From Sphingomonas sp. BGYR3 (lineage in GTDB: Bacteria > Pseudomonadota > Alphaproteobacteria > Sphingomonadales > Sphingomonadaceae): a stretch of DNA of 64,000 nucleotides. A model generated the notes under the pieces. That model saw only the letters and a list, made by a program, of their open reading frames with translations. It was not told where the DNA came from and did no database searches. Both the position numbers and the translations under genes were made by a program. The stretch lies in NCBI RefSeq assembly GCF_025153455.1, contig NZ_JANZNT010000001.1:1932001-1996000 (forward strand). Reading direction: 5' to 3'. Positions 1 to 9,059 of this stretch are shown here, in pieces. Each line of letters begins with the position of its first letter. Positions within the stretch are counted from its first letter, which is position 1.

Positions 1-1
1 A

Positions 2-352
2 ATAGATGTGCCAGCGGCCATCGAAGAAATGCAGTTCCGGCGCCCAGATATACCCGGCCATTCGCCCGCTGGCCGGGCGTTGCCAGATCACGACCTCTGG
101 CGCGGTGGCAAGGCCCGCAATGGTGCGCGCGCGGCGCAGGACGACCCGGTCATATTCGGGCACCGATCCGGTGAAATAATACCATCCGCCCTGACGCAGG
201 ATGTGCGGATCGGCGCGTTGCAGGATCAGCGGGTTGGCTGCCCCGCCCTTGCGCGCCGCCGCAGCGCCGGTGGATGAAGCGCCCATGCCGACCGGCAGGG
301 CAAGCCCGGCGGCCAGGATCTCCCTGCGCCGCATGATGAAATCCGCTCCCAT
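2..352 (-). CDS. GH43-type glycoside hydrolase, N-terminal part (runs off left edge)
   Basis: The 117 visible codons start at an ATG at 352. The N-terminus has a paired-arginine, Tat-like signal (MRRREILAAGLALPVG, from residue 7). This is followed by the first blade of a five-bladed propeller: ADPHILRQGGWYYFTGS near residues 47-63, whose Asp fits the GH43 general base, and a WAPELH motif near the visible end, which is also typical of GH43. Members hydrolyse arabinan, xylan or related side chains, and an export signal fits a periplasmic enzyme. The catalytic acid lies outside the window, so the substrate cannot be set. The gene diverges from thrS. A second in-frame ATG at 334 is possible. Confidence 0.75.
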   Translation of the reverse strand, partial: MGADFIMRRREILAAGLALPVGMGASSTGAAAARKGGAANPLILQRADPHILRQGGWYYFTGSVPEYDRVVLRRARTIAGLATAPEVVIWQRPASGRMAGYIWAPELHFFDGRWHIY

Positions 353-494
353 ATCGTGAGTGTGCCGTGTCGGGCGGCGGCGGGCAAGGTTTGTCGGACA
401 AATGAAGGGTGCAAACAGCCTGCTTGCCACTTTGCCCCGCGCGCGGGCATAAGCCGCGCGATTTATCCACAGTGCAACGAAAAGGGTTTCCCCC

Positions 495-2492
495 GTGTCC
501 GAGATGTTCCGCATTACGCTGCCCGACGGTTCCGTCCGTGAGGTAGCCCCGGGGACTACCCCGGCGGACATTGCCGCCGCGATCGGGCCTGGCCTTGCCA
601 AGGCGGCGATGGCCGCGCGTGTCGATGGCGAGGTGCGCGATATCATGCGGCCGTTCGAGGGCGATGCGCAGCTGGCGCTGATTACGGCGAAGGACGAGGC
701 GGACGCGCTGGAACTGGTGCGGCACGATTATGCGCACATCCTGGCCGAGGCGGTTCAGGCGCTGTATCCCGGCACGCAGATCACGTTCGGTCCGGCGACG
801 GATGACGGCTTTTATTACGACGTGAAGGCACCCGCGACGCGTGAGCCGTTCGGCATGGACGACCTGCCCGCCATCGAGGAAAAGATGCGGGAGATCATCC
901 GCGCGGACAAGCCGCTCAAGCGCGAGGTGTGGAGCCGAGAGGCGCTGATCGAGAAGTGGCGGGCCGAGGGCGAGACGTTCAAGGCGGAATGGGCCGCCGA
1001 ACTGCCCGAGGGCGAGGAGCTGACGGTTTACTGGTCCGGCGGCGACTGGCTGGACATGTGCCGGGGGCCGCATCTGGCCAGCACGGGCAAGGTGGCGGCA
1101 GATGCTTTCAAGCTGACCCGCGTGTCGGGCGCGTACTGGCGCGGGGATCAGAAGAATGCGCAGCTGACGCGCATTTATGGCACCGGCTGGCTGAACAAGA
1201 AGCAGCTCGACGCGCATCTGACCAAGCTGGAGGAAGCGGCCAAGCGCGATCATCGCCGGCTGGGCGCGGAGATGGACCTGTTCCATCTGCAGCAGGAGGC
1301 GCACGGGTCGGTGTTCTGGCACCCCAAGGGATATCTGATCTGGCGTGAGCTGGAGGCGTATATGCGCCGCGCGATCGACGCTGCCGGATACCGCGAGGTC
1401 AAGACGCCGCAGGTGATGGACGCGCGCCAGTGGGAACAGTCGGGCCATTGGGGCAAGTATCGCGAGAACATGTTCGTCATCCCCGACGAGGTGCCGAACG
1501 TCGATGACGAAGGGCCGATCGTTTCCGACGATGCGGACTGGATGGCGCTGAAGCCGATGAACTGCCCGGCGCACGTCCTGATCTTTCGCCAGGGGATCAA
1601 GTCGTACCGCGACCTGCCGATGCGGTTTTATGAGAATGGCTGCTGCCACCGTAACGAGCCGCACGGCGCGCTGCATGGCCTGATGCGGGTGCGCCAGTTC
1701 ACCCAGGACGATGCCCATATCTTCTGCCGCGAGGATCAGATCGTCGCCGAGGTGCAGGCGTTCTGTGAACTCGCCGACCGTATCTATCGCGATTTCGGCT
1801 TTACCTATTCCATCAAGCTGGCGCTGCGCCCCGAAAAGCGGTTCGGCAGCGAGGAGATGTGGGACAAGGCCGAGGCGGAACTGCGCGATGCCGTGGTCCG
1901 CGCCGGGCTGGCGACCGAGCAATATGGCTGGGAGGAACTGCCGGGCGAGGGGGCGTTTTATGCCCCCAAGCTGGAATGGCACCTGACCGACGCGATCGGG
2001 CGGACCTGGCAGGTCGGTACGATCCAGTCCGACCGGGTGCTGCCCGAACGGCTGGACGCCAGCTATGTCGCCGAGGACGGCGAGCGGCACCGGCCGGTGA
2101 TGCTGCACCGCGCGATCTTTGGCAGCTATGAACGGTTCATCGGCATCCTGATCGAGCATTTCGCCGGGCGTCTGCCGGTGTGGCTTGCCCCGGTTCAGGC
2201 GGTGGTGGCGACGATCGTGTCCGATGCCGATGATTATGCGCGCGAGGTGGCCGAGGCGCTGAAGGCGGCGGGCATCCGCACCGATACCGACCTGCGCAAC
2301 GAAAAGATCAATTACAAGGTGCGCGAACACTCGCTGGCCAAGGTTCCGAACCTGGTCGTGGTCGGCAAGCGCGAGGCGGAGGAGCGCACCGTGGCGCTGC
2401 GCGTGCTGGGCGGCGAGGGGCAGCGGGTGATGCCGCTGGATGATCTGGTCGCGCTGCTCAGCGGCGAGGCGACACCGCCGGACCTGCGCTGA
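495..2492 (+). CDS. thrS: threonyl-tRNA synthetase
   Basis: This cytoplasmic class II synthetase charges tRNA-Thr with threonine. Its 665 residues match the usual full length. Domain order is normal: an N-terminal TGS domain (about 1-65), the editing domain with HxxxH (H77, H81) and a later CRGPH motif, the catalytic core with motif 2 around [16 protein letters not shown] and RQFTQDD, motif 3 at [13 protein letters not shown], and a C-terminal anticodon-binding domain. The start is GTG at 495; the next ATG (504) would remove three residues. A 7-bp GC hairpin (440-460) lies about 35 bases upstream of the start and could affect expression, although no U-tract follows. Its 3' end overlaps the convergent glycosyltransferase gene by 35 bp. 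A tRNA-Thr gene lies 3.3 kb downstream. Confidence 0.98.
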   Translation: MSEMFRITLPDGSVREVAPGTTPADIAAAIGPGLAKAAMAARVDGEVRDIMRPFEGDAQLALITAKDEADALELVRHDYAHILAEAVQALYPGTQITFGPATDDGFYYDVKAPATREPFGMDDLPAIEEKMREIIRADKPLKREVWSREALIEKWRAEGETFKAEWAAELPEGEELTVYWSGGDWLDMCRGPHLASTGKVAADAFKLTRVSGAYWRGDQKNAQLTRIYGTGWLNKKQLDAHLTKLEEAAKRDHRRLGAEMDLFHLQQEAHGSVFWHPKGYLIWRELEAYMRRAIDAAGYREVKTPQVMDARQWEQSGHWGKYRENMFVIPDEVPNVDDEGPIVSDDADWMALKPMNCPAHVLIFRQGIKSYRDLPMRFYENGCCHRNEPHGALHGLMRVRQFTQDDAHIFCREDQIVAEVQAFCELADRIYRDFGFTYSIKLALRPEKRFGSEEMWDKAEAELRDAVVRAGLATEQYGWEELPGEGAFYAPKLEWHLTDAIGRTWQVGTIQSDRVLPERLDASYVAEDGERHRPVMLHRAIFGSYERFIGILIEHFAGRLPVWLAPVQAVVATIVSDADDYAREVAEALKAAGIRTDTDLRNEKINYKVREHSLAKVPNLVVVGKREAEERTVALRVLGGEGQRVMPLDDLVALLSGEATPPDLR

Positions 2493-3999
2493 GCACGCAC
2501 ATCGCGTAAACCGGCGGCGGTGCCACGAATAGGTGCCGCTGGCGCAGCCAGCCGATCGCACCGCCTGGTTGCCGCTGCTGAAGCCAGCTGCGTTCGACCC
2601 GCCAGTCGCCGAAACCGGCGGCTGTTGCGGCGGCGGCACATCCGCGTTCGCCGATCAGCAGGACCCGGCCGTGTCGCTGACCCCGATCGGCCAGCGGCAG
2701 CGCCCGGACCGCGGGAACGAGCGCCAGGAACCGGGCCGTGCGCGCCTCGACAAACAGGGGGGCGGGCGTCTGTTCGATCCAGCGCGGGGCGGCTGCGGCC
2801 TGATCCCACAGCCCCGCCCGGTCATGAACGGCGGCCAGCCCCTTGAGCAGGATCAGCGCGCCGATCACCACCGTCAGGCTGCGGTAGCGGGGCCAGAGCC
2901 GGACGGAGAGGATGCCGAAGAACAGGCTGGCCGTCGCGGCGACGGGCAGGAACATCCGCGGCTTGGGATCGACCGCCAGGCCATAGGTCAGCACGCCGAA
3001 CCACAGGATCGCCATCGCCGCGAACAGCCTGAGCACGCACTCTGCACGGCCCGAGGCACGCAGCCAACCCGGGTGAAGCAGCGCCAGCGCAGCCCCGCCC
3101 AGCAGGGTGATCGACACGCCGGGGTGCAGCACGAAGTTCAGCAGGCCGTCGATCAGCCAGTGCACCTCAATCCCCAGCGGCCGACGCCATCCCCCGATAT
3201 ATTCCGGGTTGAACAACGGGCTGTGCGACGGATCGACGCCCGGCAGCAATTCGGTGGACGGGATGGTCGTGTGGCCGAGCGACAGCCGCCATGGCAGCAA
3301 TGGATCGCCGGCGGCGATGCCATAAATGGCGGCTTCTGCCATGCTGGGCAGGGCCGCTGCGCCGATCAGCGGCAGGAAAAACCGGCGATCGGCGGGGCGC
3401 AGCAGCGTCAGACCGGCCAGCGGGAGCAGCGCCAGCGCGGTCGGCCGCGCCTGAATGGCCAGCCCGACGGCCAGCCCGGCGGCGATCGCCCAGCATTGCC
3501 GGCGGTCGTCCATCAGCCGGACCGCGCACCCCATGGCAAGCAGCGTGAACGCCAGTTCCGGCATGTCGATGTTGAGTTCGGTCATCCCGCTGGTGAACAC
3601 GGGCGTGAGCGCAAGCGTCGACCCGGCGATGATGCCCGCCCGCGCCCCCGCCACCCGCCGCACCAGATCGGTCAGCAGGGCAAGCGCCGCCAGCGCATAG
3701 GCCAGCGGCGCGGCGGCAAGCGCCAGCTGCCCCTCGCCCAGCAGGCGCAGCGACAGGCCCGTCGGCAGCACGATCGGCCAGCGTCGCCACCAGTGATCGA
3801 CGGGCAGGCACGCGCCATGTTCCGATGCGCATCGCGCCGCGACCAGATAATGATATCCATCGCCGCCTCCGCCCAGATAGCCGGTCGGATTGATCGCCGC
3901 GAGGGCGAGCGCCAGCAGCAGCACGGCCAGCACCGGCACAATCCCGGATGATCGGCCCGTTCGGATCGGGGACAGGGGGGCGGAAGGGGGCAGGCGCAT
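2458..3999 (-). CDS. polytopic membrane glycosyltransferase (GT39/ArnT-like)
   Basis: The 513-residue protein has an N-terminal membrane anchor ([14 protein letters not shown]) followed by a loop with GGGGDGYHY, then about ten further hydrophobic segments. This topology is that of GT-C fold enzymes such as PMT/ArnT, which use polyprenyl-phosphate sugars on the periplasmic face of the inner membrane. The Asp in the first loop fits the GT-C catalytic position, but no family-specific signature proves the substrate. It converges on thrS with a 35-bp overlap. The start at 3999 gives a charged Pro-rich leader before the first helix. A direct repeat copy (3999-4071) abuts the start codon. The call is firm at the level of fold class and weak for function. 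Confidence 0.75.
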   Translation of the reverse strand: MRLPPSAPLSPIRTGRSSGIVPVLAVLLLALALAAINPTGYLGGGGDGYHYLVAARCASEHGACLPVDHWWRRWPIVLPTGLSLRLLGEGQLALAAAPLAYALAALALLTDLVRRVAGARAGIIAGSTLALTPVFTSGMTELNIDMPELAFTLLAMGCAVRLMDDRRQCWAIAAGLAVGLAIQARPTALALLPLAGLTLLRPADRRFFLPLIGAAALPSMAEAAIYGIAAGDPLLPWRLSLGHTTIPSTELLPGVDPSHSPLFNPEYIGGWRRPLGIEVHWLIDGLLNFVLHPGVSITLLGGAALALLHPGWLRASGRAECVLRLFAAMAILWFGVLTYGLAVDPKPRMFLPVAATASLFFGILSVRLWPRYRSLTVVIGALILLKGLAAVHDRAGLWDQAAAAPRWIEQTPAPLFVEARTARFLALVPAVRALPLADRGQRHGRVLLIGERGCAAAATAAGFGDWRVERSWLQQRQPGGAIGWLRQRHLFVAPPPVYAMCVLSAGPAVSPRR

Positions 4000-4071
4000 T
4001 TCCTGAACGGCAACGGACGAATGCCCCTGGGGTTAGTCCATCATGGCTAATGCCCGGTTAAGCGCGCCCGG
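3999..4071. repeat. direct repeat copy A flanking an unknown membrane gene
   Basis: This stretch matches 5021-5094 in the same orientation at roughly 80% identity over about 74 bases with one single-base gap. Shared blocks include TTTCCTGAACGGC, CCATCATGGC and AATGCCCGGT. It begins at the start codon of the glycosyltransferase gene. The two copies enclose the gene at 4288-5028, which suggests a duplication or recombination event that brought the gene in. Confidence 0.7.
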
Positions 4072-4287
4072 CGTGCCCTGACCCGGCGCTTGCCTGCAAC
4101 CCCGCAAGTTTCCTGTGCACGCCCGGCCTGCTCGACGAGCCGGGACCACGGACGCCAGCGCTGAGCCAGTGGCGTTTGGTCAGGGCCGCCATCCTGCGAA
4201 GTCGGCATCGAATGGACACGAATGGGACGGTGCGCCGGACATGAAAGGTTTCAGTTATGTTAAGATTGTGCTCTATATTTGTTACAC

Positions 4288-5028
4288 ATGCAGAAATTCT
4301 CACCCGAATGGATCCTGCGTCGTCACCTTCAGATCATTCTGATCCTGGTCGCGGCCCATATTGTTGTCGGCATTTTCGCCGCGATGGGCCGTGCCGGGTT
4401 GCTGGGCATGTCGCGTCTGTTCCGGCTATCGGGTGAAGCCAATTTCCCCTCGCTGTTTTCCGCCGCGGCATTGTGTGCGTCCGGTGTCGTCGCGGGCGCG
4501 GTCGCGCGGCGGACCGAGGGGCATGCAAGACTTGGCTGGAACCTGATCAGCGTCTTTTTCCTTATCCTCGCCGTCGACGAGGGTGTCAGCCTTCATGAAC
4601 AGCTGAACCGGGTTGAGGCCTATCTGGACCCGCGGCTGTCGTTCAAACTGTTGGGGGTAAGCCTGTATTTGCTGGCAGGCCTGACCCTTGCCTGGTACCT
4701 GTTTGGCTGGTGGCGGACATTGCCCCGGCCGTTGGGGCAACGCCTGCTCGGTGCCGCACTCCTCTACGCCGTGTCGGCCGCGGGCGTGGAAGTCATCGAA
4801 ATCCAGATCTTGCCCAATGCGGGACTTGATGAGTTTTCCTGGCCCGCAACGCTCCTGTTTGCCATCGAGGAAGGGGGCGAGATGGTGGCGGGGGCGTTGT
4901 TTCTCCACATCTTCCTGACCCGCTTTGTCCAGCTTGGTGGCGGGACGATCGGGGTTTCCATCGTGGCGAGCGATCACTCTCCGGAGCGGGAGCACGGGAA
5001 GGTGGAAGGGGTCACGCGCTTTTCCTGA
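4288..5028 (+). CDS. unknown integral membrane protein (about six helices)
   Basis: I do not recognise the family. The 246 residues contain about six hydrophobic segments, starting with ILILVAAHIVVGIF. Two acidic and His-containing motifs sit in or beside helices: LAVDEGVSLHEQL and EEGGEMVAGALFLH. Acid/His pairs of this kind occur in metal-binding and in lipid- or redox-active membrane proteins, but this is only suggestive. The chosen start is ATG 4288. There is no Shine-Dalgarno sequence, and a TATATT box lies about ten bases upstream, so a leaderless mRNA is possible. An upstream in-frame TTG (4279) is the alternative. The gene sits alone between the two direct repeats, and its last codons lie inside copy B. 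Confidence 0.6.
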   Translation: MQKFSPEWILRRHLQIILILVAAHIVVGIFAAMGRAGLLGMSRLFRLSGEANFPSLFSAAALCASGVVAGAVARRTEGHARLGWNLISVFFLILAVDEGVSLHEQLNRVEAYLDPRLSFKLLGVSLYLLAGLTLAWYLFGWWRTLPRPLGQRLLGAALLYAVSAAGVEVIEIQILPNAGLDEFSWPATLLFAIEEGGEMVAGALFLHIFLTRFVQLGGGTIGVSIVASDHSPEREHGKVEGVTRFS

Positions 5029-5094
5029 ACGGCGAAGGGCGGGATGCCCGTGGCATCGGGCCATCATGGCCAATGCCCGGTCAAGCATGCCCGG
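5021..5094. repeat. direct repeat copy B
   Basis: This is the partner of 3999-4071. It starts within the last codons of the unknown membrane protein gene (stop at 5026-5028) and ends about 85 bases before infC. The block ATGGCCAATGCCCGGTCAAG differs from copy A at only two positions. Confidence 0.7.
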
Positions 5095-5178
5095 CCCGCT
5101 GTCCGCGGCGGCCCTTCTCATTTGCCGTGTTCAACGCTATGTATCGCGCCGAAGTGTAAGAACGAAGGAGCTGTTTCT

Positions 5179-5727
5179 ATCCGTCCTCCCCTGACCCGGC
5201 GCTCGATGCAGGCGCCCGTACCGCTTAACGGCCCGCGGTATAATGAATTCATTCAGTCGCCCAAGGTGCGCGTCATCGACGAGAATGGCGAAAATCTCGG
5301 CGTGATGTACACGCGTGAGGCGATGGCCCAGGCCGCGGAGGTCGGGCTCGATCTGGTTGAGGTGTCCCCCAATGCGGACCCGCCGGTCGCCAAGTTCCTG
5401 GATGTCGGCAAGTTCAAGTACGAGGCCCAGAAAAAGGCCAATCTCGCCCGCAAGAGCCAGAAGACGCAGGAGATCAAGGAGATCAAGATGCGTCCGAACA
5501 TCGACGATCATGATTATGATACGAAGATGAAGTCGATCCACAAGTTCCTGGGCGAAGGCGACAAGGTCAAGGTGACGCTGCGCTTTCGCGGCCGCGAGCT
5601 GAGCCATGGCCAGCTGGGCATGCGATTGTTGCAGCGGGTGCAGGAAGATTGCGCCGAGGATGGCAAGGTCGAAGCCTATCCCCGGATGGAAGGGCGCCAG
5701 ATGCTGATGGTGCTCGCGCCGAAATGA
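5179..5727 (+). CDS. infC: translation initiation factor IF-3 (ATC start)
   Basis: IF-3 binds the 30S subunit, enforces start-codon fidelity and prevents premature 50S joining. The 182-residue product has the IF-3 N-domain ([26 protein letters not shown]), a basic linker rich in Lys/Gln, and the C-domain ([17 protein letters not shown], ending QMLMVLAPK). The start is assigned to ATC at 5179 because AAGGAG (5165-5170) lies eight bases upstream and the product then has normal length. The first ATG (5206) has no ribosome-binding site. Rare AUU/AUC/AUA starts are a known feature of infC and underlie autoregulation, since IF-3 itself rejects non-canonical starts. rpmI and rplT do not follow directly; tRNA-Thr comes next. 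Confidence 0.96.
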   Translation: MRPPLTRRSMQAPVPLNGPRYNEFIQSPKVRVIDENGENLGVMYTREAMAQAAEVGLDLVEVSPNADPPVAKFLDVGKFKYEAQKKANLARKSQKTQEIKEIKMRPNIDDHDYDTKMKSIHKFLGEGDKVKVTLRFRGRELSHGQLGMRLLQRVQEDCAEDGKVEAYPRMEGRQMLMVLAPK

Positions 5728-6025
<298 letters not shown>

Positions 6026-8185
6026 TCAGAAGCGGGAACGCAGCCCGACGGACGCGCTGCGCGGCGTGCCCGGCTGAACCCACAGTGTCGAATAGCTGTT
6101 GGCGTACCAGTGTTCGTCGAACAGGTTGCTGATTTCGGCGAACAGCTCGGTATCCTTCACCAGCTCCACCTGCGTGAACAGGCGGACCAGGGTGTGCGAG
6201 GGCAGGGTGAAATCGGTGCCCGTTTCGCCCGCGCGCTTGCCGACATATTGGGCGTTGGCACCCAGCACGACGCTGCGTTCGCCCAGCATGAACCGTTTGC
6301 TGGCCATCAGGTTGAGCGTGTGGTCGGGAATGTTGATCAGCGGATCGCCGGGGCGGATCTGGAACGAGAAATTGGGATCGAGCACGGTCGAGCGCGCCTC
6401 GGCATCGACATAGGCATAGCTTAGCCGCACATCGACATCGCCGGGCAGCGTGCCGCCCAGATCAACCTCGACCCCGCGGCTGCGCGCCCGGCCGATGGCG
6501 ACGGAGAAACCGGGGTTCGCCGTATCGCTGGCCAGCACATTGGCCTTGTCCATCTGAAACACCGCGACCGTGCCGGTCAGTGCGCCGCCAAGCAGGCTGA
6601 GCTTTGCGCCGCCCTCGACCGACTTGCTGGTTTCCGGATCGAAGATCGCGCCGCTGACGTCGGTGCCGATGTTGGCGCGGAACCCCTCGCCATAGGTGGC
6701 ATAGAGGCTGACCGCATCGCTGAGTTCATAGACGGCACCGACCTGCGGGCTCAGCCGGTCGGCCTTGCGGCTGGACAGGATGCCGGTGATCCGGTTGTCG
6801 GTCCGCAGCAGAAAGCTGTCATAGCGGGCGCCGACGCGCAGCTGCAGCCGGTCGGACAGCGTGATCTGATCCTGCACATAGCCGCCCGTGGCCCGCTGGA
6901 CGTCCAGCCGGTCGTTCTGCGGTGCGGGCACCGGCGCGGGGAAGCGGCCATAGGCCGGGTTCAGGATATCGAGCACATAGCCCGCCCGGTCGGACGGATT
7001 GCTGCTGAGCACGGGCGGCCGGAAGCGGCGGAAATCCTGATAATTGTTGAACTCGTCATGATCCGCGCCGATCAGCACGCGGTGCGTGAGCGCGCCCGTG
7101 TCGAACCGCCCCGCCAGTTCGGCACGAACGACGAAATGATCCGAATCATACAGCCGTGAGCGGCGCTGGCGCGACAGCGAGCGGCCGTCGCGAAACAGTT
7201 TCTGCCGCGACGCGACGAGTTCCGCGTCGGACGAGGTGCCGGTCAGCAGCGTCTCGCGATAGCTGGCCCCCAGCGACAGGCTCCACGCGTCGGAAAAATC
7301 ATGCTGCAGGCGCAACTGATGCCCGGTCGCGCGGGCGACATGATCGCCGTCCCCTGGCTCGCCCAGATAGCGGGTGCGCGGCACGGTGTTGAAATCGCCG
7401 TTCAGGACGACGATGCCGCGATCGAACGGCACGGCGACGCGCGTCTTTTCAAGGTCGTAGGTCAGCCGGGTCCGCTCGCCCAGCCGGACGCCGACGGACG
7501 GGAGAAAGCCCCAGCGGTGCGTCTGAATGAACTGGCGGAAGCTGTCGGCCCGTTCGGCATAACCGATCAGGCGCACCGAAACCGGCCCGGCAACGGCCAG
7601 ATTGACGTCGGCATCGCTGCGCCACCGGTCGAAACTGCCCGCCTGCAGCGACACGGTGCCGAACGTCTCGCCAATCTGTGCCTGTTTGGTGACAAGGTTG
7701 ATGGTGCCGCCCGGTTCCCCCCGGCCGAACAGGGCGGCGGCCGGCCCCTTCAGCACCTCGACCCGCTCGATCCCGGCCGAATCGCGCTGCCCGCCAAAGC
7801 CGCGCCCGCCGTTGAAGCCATTGACCAGAAAGCCGCTGGGCAGGTTTTCGTCGCCCGCAAAACCGCGCACGGCAAACGCATCCCACAGGCCGCCCAGCGT
7901 ATTCTGACGGGCGACCGAGGCGTCCAGATCAAGCGCGTCGGTCAGCCGCAGGATGTTGTTCCGCTCCAGCGTCGTGCCGTCTATCACGTCGATCGACTGG
8001 GGAATTTCCCTGAGCTGGAAATCGCCGCGATACGCCTGGCGCACGCCGGTGATGACGATGTCGTCGCCGCCCGGCGCCGCATCGGTTTCCGCAACCGGAT
8101 CGGCCGGTTCGCCCGCCCAGCCGGGCTGGCACCAGCCAGCAATACCGGCGAGCAGGATGGTGCGGATCAGTGCGCCCTTGGTCAT
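6026..8185 (-). CDS. TonB-dependent siderophore-type receptor
   Basis: This is a 719-residue outer-membrane gated barrel that imports ferric siderophores or similar ligands using TonB/ExbBD energy. It has a Sec signal ending near GWAGEP, a plug domain with REIPQSIDVID and VEVLKGPAAALFGRGEPGG (the classic siderophore-receptor plug signature), a barrel of about 22 strands, and a C-terminal strand ending in Phe (SVGLRSRF). The plug motifs place it in the FhuA/FoxA-like group rather than among sugar receptors. It diverges from an ABC exporter operon, with 145 bp between the start codons, so the two are probably co-regulated. The ligand is not determinable from sequence. Confidence 0.9.
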   Translation of the reverse strand: MTKGALIRTILLAGIAGWCQPGWAGEPADPVAETDAAPGGDDIVITGVRQAYRGDFQLREIPQSIDVIDGTTLERNNILRLTDALDLDASVARQNTLGGLWDAFAVRGFAGDENLPSGFLVNGFNGGRGFGGQRDSAGIERVEVLKGPAAALFGRGEPGGTINLVTKQAQIGETFGTVSLQAGSFDRWRSDADVNLAVAGPVSVRLIGYAERADSFRQFIQTHRWGFLPSVGVRLGERTRLTYDLEKTRVAVPFDRGIVVLNGDFNTVPRTRYLGEPGDGDHVARATGHQLRLQHDFSDAWSLSLGASYRETLLTGTSSDAELVASRQKLFRDGRSLSRQRRSRLYDSDHFVVRAELAGRFDTGALTHRVLIGADHDEFNNYQDFRRFRPPVLSSNPSDRAGYVLDILNPAYGRFPAPVPAPQNDRLDVQRATGGYVQDQITLSDRLQLRVGARYDSFLLRTDNRITGILSSRKADRLSPQVGAVYELSDAVSLYATYGEGFRANIGTDVSGAIFDPETSKSVEGGAKLSLLGGALTGTVAVFQMDKANVLASDTANPGFSVAIGRARSRGVEVDLGGTLPGDVDVRLSYAYVDAEARSTVLDPNFSFQIRPGDPLINIPDHTLNLMASKRFMLGERSVVLGANAQYVGKRAGETGTDFTLPSHTLVRLFTQVELVKDTELFAEISNLFDEHWYANSYSTLWVQPGTPRSASVGLRSRF

Positions 8186-8330
8186 TCGGAACCCCCATGT
8201 TGCGGCAGAAACCGGGGCCGCCCGGGCGGCCGGTCAGCGCGCGCTGATGCAGGAGCGCCCGGCGCAAGTCAATGTCATGGTATATCATTCAAATTGACAG
8301 ATCGGTTCCGGCCGTGTTGAGAGCGTGGCC
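8186..8330. promoter_or_regulatory. divergent promoter region with imperfect palindrome
   Basis: This region lies between the TonB receptor and the ABC operon. It contains an imperfect 12-bp palindrome, ATGGTATATCAT (8277-8288, 10 of 12 positions symmetrical), in an AT-rich patch that could be an operator or a -10 region. No matching regulator gene is adjacent. Confidence 0.35.
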
Positions 8331-9059
8331 ATGACCAATTCCGATCCAATTCTGCCGGTCCGGGTCGCGGACCTTGTGGTGAAGCGCGGCGAGCGGACCA
8401 TCATCGATCACTTGTCGCTGAATGTCGGCGCTGGCGAGATCTATGCGCTGCTGGGCGGCAATGGCGCCGGCAAATCGACGACGCTGGCGACGCTGCTCGG
8501 CTTTCTGAAGCCGGTATCGGGCAGCGTGCGGATCGACGGGATCGATCCGGGCGAGGCGCCGGATGCGGCCCGGCGGCGCATCGCGTTCCTGCCGGAGAAT
8601 GTCGCGCTGTACGACCATCTGACCGCGCGGGAGAATATCGATTATTTCCTGGCGCTGGCCGGCGATCCGCGCAGCACCGCGGAAAAGGAAGCCGCGTTCG
8701 ATGCCGCCGGGCTGCAGGTCGAGGCGCGCGGCCGGCGCGTCTCCGGCTTTTCCAAGGGAATGCGGCAAAAGGTGGCGATCGCGCTGGCCGTGGTGCGACA
8801 GGTGCCGCTGCTGCTGCTGGACGAGCCGACATCGGGGCTGGACCCGCGCGCGACGGCGGATTTCAACGCGCTGCTGCGGCAGTTGCGCGAACGCGGCACG
8901 GCGATCCTGATGGTCACCCATGACCTGCTGGGCGCGGCCGATTGCGCCGACCGCATCGGATTTCTGGACACCGGGCGCATCGTCGAGGAGGTGACGAGCG
9001 CAGAAGGGTATGACGTGATGGCGCTGCACCGCCGATATGGCGAGGCACGGGCGGCGTGA
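8331..9059 (+). CDS. ABC transporter ATP-binding protein
   Basis: A 242-residue cytoplasmic ATPase subunit. It has Walker A GGNGAGKST near residue 45, the signature SGFSKGMRQKVAIALA, Walker B LLLLDEPTSGLDP and the switch His in MVTHDLL. The signature FSKGMRQK is of the NosF/exporter subclass. ATG 8331 is chosen over GTG 8325 because GAGAG lies at proper distance only for the ATG. Its stop overlaps the next gene by four bases (GTGA), which indicates translational coupling. With the two permeases it forms a complete exporter, probably of the NosFY/DUF3526 type. Confidence 0.92.
   Translation: MTNSDPILPVRVADLVVKRGERTIIDHLSLNVGAGEIYALLGGNGAGKSTTLATLLGFLKPVSGSVRIDGIDPGEAPDAARRRIAFLPENVALYDHLTARENIDYFLALAGDPRSTAEKEAAFDAAGLQVEARGRRVSGFSKGMRQKVAIALAVVRQVPLLLLDEPTSGLDPRATADFNALLRQLRERGTAILMVTHDLLGAADCADRIGFLDTGRIVEEVTSAEGYDVMALHRRYGEARAA

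Noticed and set aside
150-2639. An 829-codon open frame on the minus strand across thrS
   Set aside because: It is antisense to a clearly identified thrS with all motifs intact; its translation is Arg/Gln/Leu-rich without any domain, as expected for a GC-rich shadow frame.
2533-3951. A 472-codon plus-strand frame opposite the membrane glycosyltransferase
   Set aside because: The product is a Gln/Arg/Gly-rich low-complexity chain, while the minus strand gives well-formed membrane helices.
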